Of a stretch of 64,000 nt of DNA, positions 41,601-50,283 are shown piece after piece. The DNA is taken from the NCBI RefSeq assembly GCF_000750635.1, contig NZ_CCDM010000002.1:992001-1056000 (forward strand), read 5' to 3'. The notes beneath the pieces were generated by a model. That model worked only from the letters and a program-made list of their open reading frames with translations. It did no database searches and had not been told where the DNA came from. Origin of the DNA: Oceanobacillus jeddahensis (GTDB taxonomy: Bacteria; Bacillota; Bacilli; Bacillales; Amphibacillaceae). A program made the translations under genes and the position numbers. The stretch's first letter is position 1; the number at the start of each line of letters is the position of its first letter.

Positions 41601-41649
41601 GAATAGAATTGTATTGTTTTATGATGACTTAGCTTACTTTTATTGTTAT

Positions 41650-42564
41650 TTATGGTGTATAAGATTTTGCACCAATATAGTGTCTTTGCCAGTAATCAAT
41701 GCTTATATCTGCTACGACAACCCCATTATCTCCTGAATGAATCATTTGATTATTTCCAATATAGACACCACTGTGGGAGGCACCTTGAACATCATAAGTA
41801 CCTTCAAAGAATACAACATCACCAATATTAGGAGAGTCAACACGCACGCCAGTATTTACCCAATTATCACGGTGCGTTCGAGCAACATCAATACCTACTT
41901 GATTAAATACATATTGAATAAAACCGCTACTATCTAATCCGGAAGCAGTAGTTCCTCCCCATACATAAGGTGTTCCAAGAACACTCTCTGCTGCAGAAAC
42001 AATATTATCTTGACTAGGGGAAATGGCTGCAGATTCGCTTGATTCACTAGATATGTTCGTGCTATTTAATTCATTTGAATTTCCAGTCTCTTCAAGAACA
42101 ATTTCTTCATCATTCGTTTCAGATAAGGAGTCTTGAGGTAAAGAAGGTGTATCAGCGGGTAATGCTAATGCGTTCTTTGTATTTGACCCGACAATACCAT
42201 CCTCTTGCAACCCTTGATCTGCTTGAAAATCTCTCACTGCTTGTGCAGTAATATCACCAAAAATACCATCCGCATTATAAGAATAGTAACCAAGTGCTTG
42301 TAGAGTACTTTGTAAATTCTCTACCTCAGGTCCTGTACTGCCTTGTCGGAGAAGGGATGTGATTACATTTTCAGTTGTAGTTGGTGTTTGTTGCTCTACT
42401 TGAAGATTGGATAAGTTGCTTTCTTCAATGGAGATATCACCAATAGAAGAGCCTTCACCTGCGCTTGCAAATACACTATCTCCTAAAAATGGAGTTAATG
42501 CAATAGAAGCAGTAAATGCACTTGAAAGTACATATTTTTTCATTTTAAGATTGGATGTTGCCAT
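41650..42564 (-). CDS. NlpC/P60-type cell-wall protein with peptidoglycan-binding domain, catalytic Cys replaced
   Basis: A 304-residue exported protein: signal peptide (to about residue 34), a peptidoglycan-binding domain (about 70-130, [40 protein letters not shown]), a Ser/Thr/Glu-rich linker and an NlpC/P60 domain (about 186-304). In this family the catalytic motif is DCSGF; here it reads Asp211-Ser212-Ser213-Gly-Phe. The catalytic histidine His264 (ASHSGVYIG) is kept. It therefore may be an inactive wall-binding protein or use Ser212. Start 42564 has an AGGAGGAACACTT site on the minus strand. Confidence 0.85.
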   Translation of the reverse strand: MATSNLKMKKYVLSSAFTASIALTPFLGDSVFASAGEGSSIGDISIEESNLSNLQVEQQTPTTTENVITSLLRQGSTGPEVENLQSTLQALGYYSYNADGIFGDITAQAVRDFQADQGLQEDGIVGSNTKNALALPADTPSLPQDSLSETNDEEIVLEETGNSNELNSTNISSESSESAAISPSQDNIVSAAESVLGTPYVWGGTTASGLDSSGFIQYVFNQVGIDVARTHRDNWVNTGVRVDSPNIGDVVFFEGTYDVQGASHSGVYIGNNQMIHSGDNGVVVADISIDYWQRHYIGAKSYTP

Positions 42565-42870
42565 AAGTGTTCCTCCTTTTAATGTTCAAAATGCTAGTTG
42601 TTTTACAGATAAGATTAAAATTCTATGTAATAGATTTTTCGCTCTTAGATAGAGTTTAGCATGTTGATATCACAATAGAAATCATAATAAATTTACAAAG
42701 TGGTTACAGAATGTGATTAAATATTACAGGATTGAATAAGTTTTATTACAATAATCGACAGTATTTTTTGTAAAAACGTTTTCTGTATGTGGTTTGTAAA
42801 TTTCTAAAATGGATGAAAGGAGGGGGTATTTTAAAATTGTTGTCTTTATCTTGACGATTGAACAAAATGT
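42565..42870. other. 306-base gap between minus-strand genes
   Basis: Contains the leader of the NlpC/P60 gene at its left end, and otherwise AT-rich sequence with no supported gene. Confidence 0.45.
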
Positions 42871-43215
42871 TTATGATCGTTTTCTTAATAAAACGATTTG
42901 TTTTTCGCTATTAAGATATAGATTAAAGGTATCCCCTTTTTCTAAATATAAAAATCTAATAAATTCTTTTGGTACTCTGAATGAACCTCTTTCATTCAAT
43001 ATCATTATATTTTCTAATGAACTACCACTAAATTTTTGAACTACTAATTCATTAGATTGAGATTTTGAAATTACAACCTCATCCCCAGGACTTAAATTTA
43101 AAATATCTCTAATAGGTTTTGGAATGGTAATAGAATAACTATTGGTTATCGTACAAAGTAAACCAGTTGATCTTATTTGGAGAATTTTTTCATTTAGAAG
43201 GTATGAATCATACAT
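42871..43215 (-). CDS. AbrB/SpoVT-like transition-state regulator with two swapped-hairpin segments
   Basis: A 114-residue protein. The first segment (about 22-60, YSITIPKPIRDILNLSPGDEVVISKS) is a typical AbrB-type DNA-binding hairpin. The second (about 75-110, SFRVPKEFIRFLYLEKGDTFNLYLNSEKQIVLLRK) repeats the same pattern, so it appears to be a duplicated AbrB fold in one chain. Such proteins are global repressors or plasmid antitoxins. No toxin partner is adjacent. The start at 43215 follows a GGAG site on the minus strand. Confidence 0.7.
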   Translation of the reverse strand: MYDSYLLNEKILQIRSTGLLCTITNSYSITIPKPIRDILNLSPGDEVVISKSQSNELVVQKFSGSSLENIMILNERGSFRVPKEFIRFLYLEKGDTFNLYLNSEKQIVLLRKRS

Positions 43216-43337
43216 TATTTGAACACTCCATTTGAATAGATTTTTTTAATAGTAACAGGAATTTATGGAGATTCTTTGCAGAATAAAAAAATAACTTTCT
43301 TATCAAATAGCAACTTAGTTATCAGATTCAATAAATG

Positions 43338-43388
43338 AAGAAAAAAATTAGAGAAGATATCTTTTGTAGAAGATTTCTTCTCTAATTT
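43338..43388 (-). terminator. Terminator of the YdhK-like or upstream minus-strand unit
   Basis: AAATTAGAGAAGA pairs with TCTTCTCTAATTT; on the minus strand the stem is followed by seven T. It lies between the YdhK-like gene (upstream on the minus strand) and the AbrB-like gene. Confidence 0.7.
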
Positions 43389-43487
43389 ATTCTAATGATA
43401 CACCAAAAGGAGGAGTAGCCCGTCCTTAAATAGGGTGATTGTCTATGGAAAAGTGAACTAGAAACTCTATGCTAGTTAATGTTGATT

Positions 43488-44087
43488 TTATTCCACTGGA
43501 GATAATTCATCTTCGGTGACCCATTTATGATTCGTGACTTCTTCTCCGCTTGTAGTTAAAACAAAATCAACCATATATACTGTGGTTTCTTCGGCTGAAT
43601 CAATTTCAGCAGTCGCACCGTCCATGCCTTCCATATGATCAGCATTTATAACAGCTTCATCACCAGGTTCTAACGGTGTTTCGCTTGGGTTTTCCAATTC
43701 TTCCTGGATGACCCACTTATGATCGGTTACTTTCTCACCGCCTGTTGTAGGCGTATAAGAAACTGTATAAACAGTGGTATCATAGGCGCCGACTATTGTT
43801 GCCTCAGCACCTTTCATACCTTCCATATGACTAGCTTCAATGATAGCTTGACTGCCAACTTCATAAGTTGGATTGTCAGCTTCCTTTAAATCTTCTGGTA
43901 CCTCTCCAGAGCCAGACATATGCATTTCAGAATGGTCCATGCCTTCCATATCATCTTGTGTACTTTCCTCAGGGTTTTGTTCTGTGTCATTATCGTTATT
44001 TGTATCTTCCGTTTGTTCCGCACATGCAGAGAGTATGAAGATTAAAAGTAAAGAAACTAACCCTATTATCATTTTTTTATTCGCCAT
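43488..44087 (-). CDS. YdhK-type lipoprotein with two DUF1541 repeats
   Basis: A 199-residue lipoprotein with lipobox SAC (Cys22). A Met/His/Asp-rich stretch (MEGMDHSEMHMSGSG) follows. Two homologous repeats (about 75-130 and 142-196) each contain I(E/N)A(S/D)HMEGM(K/D)GA, a TVY strand and HKWVxxxEL. The His/Met-rich composition and context of copper genes suggest outside copper or metal binding, but the family function is not established. A degenerate copZ follows on the opposite strand at 44177. Start 44087 has AGGAGG upstream on the minus strand. Confidence 0.8.
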   Translation of the reverse strand: MANKKMIIGLVSLLLIFILSACAEQTEDTNNDNDTEQNPEESTQDDMEGMDHSEMHMSGSGEVPEDLKEADNPTYEVGSQAIIEASHMEGMKGAEATIVGAYDTTVYTVSYTPTTGGEKVTDHKWVIQEELENPSETPLEPGDEAVINADHMEGMDGATAEIDSAEETTVYMVDFVLTTSGEEVTNHKWVTEDELSPVE

Positions 44088-44176
44088 TTTATGTTCCTCC
44101 TTTCATTATTCTGATTCATTGTTACAGTACCCTATTTTTTTGCAGATTATGTGCAGATTGTTTAAAGTTATCATTT

Positions 44177-44290
44177 GTAGACGTAGACCTAAGTGCAGGT
44201 AATGTAAAAGACTCGTACGACGAATCTAAAGTAACAGCAGATTCGATGCGCGAAGCTGTAGAAGAACAAGGTTATGATGTAGCCGCTTAA
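44177..44290 (+). pseudogene. C-terminal remnant of a copZ copper-chaperone gene
   Basis: An open segment without a start reads VDVDLSAGNVKDSYDESKV, then MREAVEEQGYDVAA and stop. This is the second half of CopZ/HMA chaperones (strand-loop EQGYDV). The GMTCxxC metal loop that should precede it is gone. A terminator follows at 44304. Confidence 0.7.
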
Positions 44291-44303
44291 TATGAATTAT
44301 CTA

Positions 44304-44338
44304 GAAGGCTGATTTCCTAAATTGGAAATCAGCTTTTC
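44304..44338 (+). terminator. Terminator after the copZ remnant
   Basis: AAGGCTGATTTCC pairs with GGAAATCAGCTTTT around a 6-base loop. Confidence 0.8.
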
Positions 44339-44490
44339 AGTTCTGCATTATAGTGAATGTCAGCCATTCTTCACAGTTTCTGCACATTATTGTTCTATAC
44401 TTAAAGTGTATGTACTAAAATATCAAATATATAGTGGTCAACGTTTCACACCTTTTTTGTTGGTTTTTCACTTGTTTATGAGGTAACGAT

Positions 44491-45042
44491 ATGAGTTTGG
44501 AACACAGGAGAAACAAGAAAAACAAAAAAGAAATCGCTTAATTTTTAGACAGCCATTTTATCTGTATTAATGGGGGCAGTTGTAGTGGCGCTTATCTTAA
44601 ATTTGTAGGTTGATCAGACTGTTTATCGCGTGGGTGATAAAGCTCCTGACTTCCAATTAAATCAGATCAGTAACAACAATAATGCTGAAACAATACAGCT
44701 CAGCGATCTAGAGGGAAAAGGTGTCATGTTGAATTTCTGGGCAACTTGGTGCAAGCCATGTGAGGCAGAGATGCCATATATGCAGGAACTCTATCCGGAA
44801 TACAAAGAGAAGGTATTGAAATTGTTGCTGTAAGTGTTGACAGCACAGAGCTTGTGGTAGATCGATAAATATGATTTAACATTTCCAATCTCACACGACA
44901 AAAACGGAGAAATCAGAGACAACCTATATAAAATCGGCCTCATACTAAGTACCTTTTTATCAATCCTGATGGGAAAGTTAAACACATTGTAACTGAGGCA
45001 CTATTATTGGAGAGTCTAAAAGGATATCTGAATGATATCTAA
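44491..45042 (+). pseudogene. Decayed second resA gene
   Basis: Sequence homologous to resA at 29320 runs from an ATG at 44491 (MSLEHRRNKKNKK) to a stop at 45042 (SLKGYLNDI). The open part 44630-44833 retains GDKAPDFQLNQI and NFWATWCKPCEAEMPYMQELYPEYK. Stops and frameshifts lie on either side, including one near 44815 and deletion of part of the VDRFVDKYD segment. It is directly upstream of an intact ccdA copy. Confidence 0.85.
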
Positions 45043-45082
45043 CCAATACAATAGGTAATAATTTTAGAATGGAGGATAAGTC

Positions 45083-45787
45083 TTGAATGAAATAAACATA
45101 TTTTTAGCCTTTGGTGCTGGTTTTTTATCCTTTATTTCACCTTGTACGTTACCGCTATATCCAGCGTTCCTATCTTACATAACTGGAATGAGCATTAGTG
45201 AGATAAAAGAGGAAAACAAAAGGATGAATAAAAGGGCACTTTTACATACCATTTTCTTTTTAATCGGATTTTCAAGTATCTTTATCATGATTGGTTTTAC
45301 TGCATCATTTATATCTGAATTCCTATTAATCTATCAGGATTCCATCAGGCAAATTGGAGCTGTTTTAATCATTTTCTTTGGTCTTGTCATTGTGGGAGTA
45401 TTTAATTTTAAGTTCCTAATGCAGGATAAAAAGATTAAATTTAAAAATCGCCCAGGAGGATTTTTTGGTTCCTTTCTTATAGGGATGGCATTTGCATTAG
45501 GATGGACACCGTGTCCAGGCCCCATTTTGGCAATTGTGTTATCACTGGCTGCAACCAATCCAGATATTGGAATGATAATGATGATTAGTTATATATTAGG
45601 ATTCTCTATTCCGTTTCTTGTATTATCATTCTTTATAGGCAGATTAAAATGGATTAAAAAACATAGTGTCCGGATAATTAAGGTTGGTGGGTACATTATG
45701 ATTTTCATGGGAATCGCACTATTTTTTGATTGGATGACCAAGTTAACTGCCTTCTTAGCAGGATGGTTTGGTTTTTCAGGGTTCTAA
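45083..45787 (+). CDS. CcdA thiol-disulfide electron carrier, copy 2
   Basis: A 234-residue six-helix protein, near-identical in layout to the 24481 product, with redox Cys21 in FISPCTLPLYP and the second in GWTPCPGP. Here the first site is CT rather than CC. TTG 45083 follows ATGGAGGATAAGTC. Since the linked resA is dead, this copy may serve other outside thiol proteins such as ResA at 29320 or the two Sco proteins. Confidence 0.92.
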   Translation: MNEINIFLAFGAGFLSFISPCTLPLYPAFLSYITGMSISEIKEENKRMNKRALLHTIFFLIGFSSIFIMIGFTASFISEFLLIYQDSIRQIGAVLIIFFGLVIVGVFNFKFLMQDKKIKFKNRPGGFFGSFLIGMAFALGWTPCPGPILAIVLSLAATNPDIGMIMMISYILGFSIPFLVLSFFIGRLKWIKKHSVRIIKVGGYIMIFMGIALFFDWMTKLTAFLAGWFGFSGF

Positions 45788-45814
45788 AGTCTTTCCGAGA
45801 ATTGAGAATGTCAA

Positions 45815-45860
45815 AAAGAAACAGTCACCCATTGCGTCTTGGTGACTGTTTCTATTTTTT
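45815..45860 (+). terminator. Terminator after the second ccdA
   Basis: AAAGAAACAGTCACC pairs with GGTGACTGTTTCTATTTTTT. Confidence 0.88.
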
Positions 45861-46180
45861 GTTAAGTTGACTTTAAAAACTTCACCTTCATTCACACACA
45901 GAGTTCTTCTCCCGGAACGGTGCCATTGTAAGTCCGAAGCAGCTATCGTGTTGTCTGATCCCAAATTCCACTCCATTTCTTGTACAACCAGATTTAACAC
46001 ATTCACTTTTTCCTTTTGTATCTTTTGCTATTACATTACGGCTTCTTGAGAAGATTTCTCTTCAGAAGCATTTTCTTCAGCCGAATTATCTACATCGACT
46101 GGGTCTGTTTATTGTTCTAAACATGCAAATAAACTTAATCTGTGCAGTAATCACAATTACTTTAATCCAATATAGAGTTT
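45861..46180 (-). pseudogene. Possible decayed lipoprotein gene
   Basis: On the minus strand a lipobox-like LFACLEQ appears near 46120, followed after a stop by an acidic linker (VDVDNSAEENASEEKSSQEA). After two more stops there is a stretch reading VVQEMEWNLGSDNTIAASDL and GEVFKVNLTKN. The order signal, acidic linker, beta-rich domain recalls copper-related lipoproteins, but no family could be assigned and the reading is tentative. Confidence 0.3.
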
Positions 46181-46240
46181 GTGATGGTTTTTCACTTAAA
46201 CGGGACAGAAAACTTGAAAAAGAGAAATTTAATATTATAC

Positions 46241-46272
46241 TTGACCGTGTACTAAGGTACGCGGTTTATTAT
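46241..46272 (+). promoter_or_regulatory. mer promoter and MerR operator
   Basis: TTGACC (46241-46246) and TATTAT (46267-46272) have a long 20-base spacer with the dyad CCGTGTACTAAGGTACGCGG (46245-46264). An overlong spacer centred on a MerR dyad is the hallmark of promoters that MerR untwists upon Hg(II) binding. Confidence 0.88.
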
Positions 46273-46291
46273 GATTATAAGGGTGAATAAT

Positions 46292-46690
46292 ATGTGTTAC
46301 AGAATTGGTGTATTTGCAGAAAGATGCGGTGTAAATAAGGAGACGATAAGATATTACGAACAAAAAGCATTATTAAAAGAACCTTCCCGAACGAATGCAG
46401 GTTATAGGATATATTCCGATAATGATGTTAAGCGTGTAAAATTTATCAAAAGACTGCAAGACTTGGGATTTTCATTGAGTGAAATTTATAAATTACTTGG
46501 TGTTGTTGATAATGATGAAGTTCGTTGCAAAAATATATTTGAATTTGTATCAAAAAAGGAAATGGAAATTCTAGAACAAATTGCAGATTTAAAGCGTATT
46601 GAGTCAATGTTAAAGGACTTAAAAAGTCGTTGTCCAGATCAAAAGGTATTACATCAATGTCCAATTATTGAATCGTTAATTTTTGATTGA
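46292..46690 (+). CDS. merR: MerR mercury-responsive regulator
   Basis: A 132-residue MerR-family protein. The HTH with YRIGVFAERCGVNKETIRYYEQKALL is followed by a dimer helix. The Hg(II) ligands Cys79, Cys114 and Cys123 are at the same residue numbers as in the Bacillus RC607 MerR. It represses and, with Hg(II), activates merA. ATG 46292 is chosen for AAGGGTGAATAAT upstream; the reading from 46271 has the promoter -10 in it. Confidence 0.95.
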   Translation: MCYRIGVFAERCGVNKETIRYYEQKALLKEPSRTNAGYRIYSDNDVKRVKFIKRLQDLGFSLSEIYKLLGVVDNDEVRCKNIFEFVSKKEMEILEQIADLKRIESMLKDLKSRCPDQKVLHQCPIIESLIFD

Positions 46691-46728
46691 ACATATTATC
46701 AATTTTATAAATAAAGGAGAATTAAATC

Positions 46729-48375
46729 GTGAGAAAATATCGTGTGAAAATCAACGGAATGACCTGTACGGGGTGTGAACAACATATTGATGCTGTATTA
46801 ACCAGTATAGGTGGTAAAAATATCGAAACCAGTTTTCGACGTGGTGAATCTGTGTTTGAATTACCTAATGGAATTAATGCTGAGAAGGTAAGACAGGCAA
46901 TTAAACAAGCAAATTACCAAACTGTAGAAGTAGATGAAATTTCGTCGCAGAAACCAAAAAATATTGAATTAGATAATAAAAACGATTACGATTTACTCAT
47001 CATTGGTTCGGGAGGGGCAGCATTTTCTGCTGCGATTAAATCAATTGAATATGGGGCAAAAGTGGGAATGATTGAACGTGAAATAGTCGGAGGAACTTGT
47101 GTAAATATTGGTTGTGTTCCATCAAAAACACTTTTAAGAGCAGGGGAAATCAATCATTTCGCAAGAGAAAATCCGTTTACAGGTTTACAAACATCTGCTG
47201 GGGAAGTCGATTTAGCCTCTTTGGTGAATCAAAAGGATGAATTAGTTAGCGAACTTCGAAATCAAAAATATATAGATTTAATTGATGAATATGGCATTGA
47301 TTTAATAGAAGGTGAAGCTAAGTTTGTTGATGAAAATACAGTTAAGGTAAATGGGGAGAAATTCTCTGCAAAACGATTTTTAATTGCAACAGGTGCTTCG
47401 CCATCTATACCAACGATTACAGGACTTGAAGAAGTGGATTATCTAACAAGTACTACACTACTCGAATTAAAAAAGGTACCTAAACGATTAACTATTATTG
47501 GTTCAGGCTATATCGCATTGGAACTTGGGCAACTGCTTCATCATTTAGGTTCAGAAGTAACGCTTATACAAAGAAGTGATCGTCTATTAAAAGAATATGA
47601 CCCAGAGATTTCAGAAACCGTTGAAAAGGTTTTGACAGAACAAGGTATAGACTTTGTAAAAGGGGCAACTTATGAACGTATAGAACAAGTTGGAGAGGTG
47701 AAAATGATTCATGTAACGGTCGATGGCAAGAAAAAAGTCTTGGAATCAGAACAATTACTTGTTGCAACAGGAAGGAATCCAAATACAGATTCTTTAACTT
47801 TAAGTGCAGCAGGAGTTAAAGTCGGAAAAAGAAACGAAATCCTGATAAATGATTATGCTAGAACAAGTAATGAGAAGATTTATGCGGCAGGAGACGTAAC
47901 TTTAGGGCCACAATTTGTGTATGTAGCAGCCTATGAAGGTGGAGTTGTTGCTGATAATGCGATTGGTGGGTTAAATAAAAAATTAGATTTATCCGTCGTT
48001 CCTGCTGTCACTTTTATAAATCCATCAATCGCAACAGTTGGTTTAACAGAAGACCAAGCAAACGAACAAGGCTATGAAGTAAAAACATCTGTATTATCCT
48101 TAGATGCCATTTCAAGAGCATTAGTAAACCGTGAAACTACAGGTGTATTTAAGATTGTTGCAGATGCTAAAACATTAAAGGTTCTCGGAGTTCATATTGT
48201 ATCTGAAAATGCAGGTGATGTGATTTATGCAGCGACATTAACAGTTAAGTTTGGCTTAACAGTGAACGATTTAATAGATAGCCTTGCACCATATTTAACA
48301 ATGGCAGAAGGATTAAGACTAACTGCTCTTACATTTGATAAAGATGTTTCGAAATTATCCTGTTGTGCAGGGTAA
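46729..48375 (+). CDS. merA: MerA mercuric reductase
   Basis: A 548-residue flavoprotein disulfide reductase. A single N-terminal HMA domain (Cys13-Thr-Gly-Cys16) precedes a pyridine-nucleotide fold with redox Cys124-VNIG-Cys129. The C-terminal Cys545-Cys546 (SCCAG) passes Hg(II) to the active site. It reduces Hg(II) to Hg(0) with NADPH. GTG 46729 follows AAAGGAGAATTAAATC. No merT, merP or merB was seen nearby, so uptake must occur otherwise. Confidence 0.97.
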   Translation: MRKYRVKINGMTCTGCEQHIDAVLTSIGGKNIETSFRRGESVFELPNGINAEKVRQAIKQANYQTVEVDEISSQKPKNIELDNKNDYDLLIIGSGGAAFSAAIKSIEYGAKVGMIEREIVGGTCVNIGCVPSKTLLRAGEINHFARENPFTGLQTSAGEVDLASLVNQKDELVSELRNQKYIDLIDEYGIDLIEGEAKFVDENTVKVNGEKFSAKRFLIATGASPSIPTITGLEEVDYLTSTTLLELKKVPKRLTIIGSGYIALELGQLLHHLGSEVTLIQRSDRLLKEYDPEISETVEKVLTEQGIDFVKGATYERIEQVGEVKMIHVTVDGKKKVLESEQLLVATGRNPNTDSLTLSAAGVKVGKRNEILINDYARTSNEKIYAAGDVTLGPQFVYVAAYEGGVVADNAIGGLNKKLDLSVVPAVTFINPSIATVGLTEDQANEQGYEVKTSVLSLDAISRALVNRETTGVFKIVADAKTLKVLGVHIVSENAGDVIYAATLTVKFGLTVNDLIDSLAPYLTMAEGLRLTALTFDKDVSKLSCCAG

Positions 48376-48400
48376 AGTAATGAATATGTTGTATTTAGAT

Positions 48401-48447
48401 AAAAAATTGCTCGAATAGGTAGGTAAACCTACTTTGAGCAATTTTTT
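48401..48447. terminator. Terminator between merA and the Csp gene
   Basis: AAAAAATTGCTC pairs with GAGCAATTTTTT. It is symmetrical, so it could serve both convergent units. Confidence 0.85.
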
Positions 48448-48462
48448 ACAGAATGGATGTTT

Positions 48463-48789
48463 TTAAGCAACACTTTTACAAGCTTCTGCGCATTTAAAGC
48501 AGGCATCAGCACATTTCTGACAGTGATCATGATTATGTTTTTTACATTCATTCCCACAATCCTCGCAAATAGTAGCACAAACAGAAGCTAATTCAGAAAC
48601 AAAGGGTGTATCTCTTGAGATTGCTTGTTCAAGGTAAGCACAAATATCAGCACATTCTCTATCCAACCGGATACACTCCGCCATCATTTTAATATCCTCT
48701 TCTTTTAAACATGCATCATAACAGTGATTACATTCTGTCATACATTCATGTAAAGTTTGTAATAGTTGTTGATACTGTTCATGCGCCAT
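48463..48789 (-). CDS. Four-helix copper-binding (Csp/DUF326) protein
   Basis: A 108-residue cytosolic protein with 16 cysteines in CxxC/CxxxC patterns along four helices (CMTECNHCYDAC, CIRLDRECADIC, CATICEDCGNEC, CQKCADACFKCAEAC). Csp proteins store Cu(I) in the core of a tetrameric four-helix bundle. There is no signal peptide, so it is the cytosolic type. Start 48789 has GGAGG at a good distance on the minus strand. It lies between mer and cop genes; a 34-residue partial copy follows at 48901. Confidence 0.93.
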   Translation of the reverse strand: MAHEQYQQLLQTLHECMTECNHCYDACLKEEDIKMMAECIRLDRECADICAYLEQAISRDTPFVSELASVCATICEDCGNECKKHNHDHCQKCADACFKCAEACKSVA

Positions 48790-48900
48790 TAATAAAACCT
48801 CCATTTTAGTGATTATTTTCTGACTTATATAATATAATTTCCCAATTAATTATTAATATAAACTGAAATAATAAAACTCCATAAAAACTGCATATATTTT

Positions 48901-49005
48901 TTAAAAGATAAGCGTCAAGCAGTGTTCACAAGCTAGGACGAAAGCATCGCATGCAGTAATACAGGATTGATATTGCTGAACGCAGGATCCTACAGCTTCT
49001 GCCAT
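48901..49005 (-). CDS. 34-residue truncated Csp-like Cys peptide
   Basis: ATG at 49003-49005 (minus strand) follows AAAGGAGGTGCTGAA, a perfect ribosome site. The peptide MAEAVGSCVQQYQSCITACDAFVLACEHCLTLIF has five Cys in CxxxxxxCxxxC and CEHC spacing, like the first helices of DUF326 proteins, and stops at TAA 48903. It is probably the 5' remnant of a csp gene, though it could still be translated as a Cys peptide. Confidence 0.55.
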   Translation of the reverse strand: MAEAVGSCVQQYQSCITACDAFVLACEHCLTLIF

Positions 49006-49151
49006 TTCAGCACCTCCTTTCAGGTCTACTTTGTTTTGTTTTCTTGTTTTTATTCATCAATAAAAGTTTGTTTCACTCAAGGAATCATGAAAAACACAGT
49101 TTTGTATAAAAGGAATGATTGGTGAGAAAAATAAGTCGGGAGGTATACGAT

Positions 49152-49394
49152 ATGATGGATAGAATGATGTACGATACGTCAATGATGTGGGCAATGTGTA
49201 TAGTGATGGTAGTCGGCCTTCTCATTTTAGTACTCATTATTGGTACGACGGTTTACGTAGTTGCTCGTTTACTTATGAAGAAGAGTAGAGTCGAAGATCG
49301 TCCCCTTATGATATTAAAAGAACGGTATGCCAAAAGCGAAATTAGTGATGATGAATATAGACAAAAAAGAAAATTAATCAATGAAATTAAATAA
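49152..49394 (+). CDS. SHOCT-domain small membrane protein 1
   Basis: An 80-residue protein with a Met-rich start (MMDRMMYDTSMMWAM), one membrane helix (about 18-40) and a C-terminal SHOCT domain (about 50-80: PLMILKERYAKSEISDDEYRQKRKLI). SHOCT domains are oligomerisation modules of unknown detailed role, and Met-rich examples cluster with copper genes. ATG 49152 follows GTCGGGAGGTATACGAT. Confidence 0.8.
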   Translation: MMDRMMYDTSMMWAMCIVMVVGLLILVLIIGTTVYVVARLLMKKSRVEDRPLMILKERYAKSEISDDEYRQKRKLINEIK

Positions 49395-49771
49395 AAAGAA
49401 TGTAAATACTAATAGAGGAATGGCAATAAAAATTGTCATTCCTCTATTTATTGCAATTTGTATGATTGTTTTTTACTCATTGGAAAAAATTTATTTTATA
49501 ATATTTATCCAATGGGAAAAGAAGAAGTGATGGCGGAAATTGATGATGAAGAACAAGATATCTCGATTGTTTCTAATGTAGGAGTCAGGAAACAAATACA
49601 TTCACATTACAATATCCAGATCATACAGGTACTACGTATGTAACAGAGAAAGGTGTCTCTTCTTTTACATATGATTTATATCGAAAAGAACAATATATAC
49701 CAATTGCTTATCGGACAAACCATCCATATGATACATTTATTAACTCTAATACGTTTAGAGAAATTATTTAA
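49381..49771 (+). pseudogene. Decayed gene of unknown family between the two SHOCT genes
   Basis: An ATG at 49381 opens a membrane helix (IKIVIPLFIAICMIVFYS) and stops early. After a frame shift, MGKEEVMAEIDDEEQDISI follows, then another shift to LQYPDHTGTTYVTEKGVSSFTYDLYRKEQYIPIAYRTNH and TFREII before TAA at 49771. At least two frameshifts break what was one membrane-anchored protein. The terminator hairpin 49413-49446 lies inside its first part. Confidence 0.5.
49413..49446. terminator. Hairpin after SHOCT gene 1
   Basis: TAGAGGAATGGCAAT and ATTGTCATTCCTCTA form a stem of about 15 bp around 4 bases, followed by TTTATT. Confidence 0.65.
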
Positions 49772-49940
49772 TATGTCAACGTATTTTTATATCTGTAAAA
49801 TTTCTTGATTTATTTTTTCAATAAGTTATCTAGCATAAAGCGTAAAATAGAGAAATCATTTTCTTGGCATGTCTGCATATTTTCTTGATAAATAAAAGCT
49901 ATAATAAATGATAATAGATAAAATGAGAAGGTGATATAAA

Positions 49941-50156
49941 TTGCATATGATGAATGGGTATGGTTCGTTTTGGGCAATGATTCTAATGATTCTTTTCTGG
50001 ATAGGATTAATTAGTTTTGGTATTTTTTTAATAACAAATTTTATTAATGGAGATAAAAAGAAAACCTCATTACAAATAATTAAAGAACGCTTAGCTAAAG
50101 GTGAAATTGACGAGTTGGAATATGAACGACTAAAATCTATCATAAAACAAAAATAA
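49941..50156 (+). CDS. SHOCT-domain small membrane protein 2
   Basis: A 71-residue protein with a Met-rich start (MHMMNGYGSFWAMILMIL), one membrane helix and a SHOCT domain (TSLQIIKERLAKGEIDELEYERLKSIIKQK). The start is TTG 49941 after GAAGGTGATATAAA; ATG 49947 is also possible. It is the paralogue of 49152 and sits just upstream of a DsbD/CcdA-like gene and the copper kinase. Confidence 0.78.
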   Translation: MHMMNGYGSFWAMILMILFWIGLISFGIFLITNFINGDKKKTSLQIIKERLAKGEIDELEYERLKSIIKQK

Positions 50157-50283
50157 CTGAAAACAGTTAAAAATGGATAAAAGATTGAACAGATTTACTG
50201 AAGAGACACATTAATCAAGAAGTTAATGATAAGATCAATCCAAGGTCAAGGAATAAATATATTATACTGCGAGTTGAATTTTG

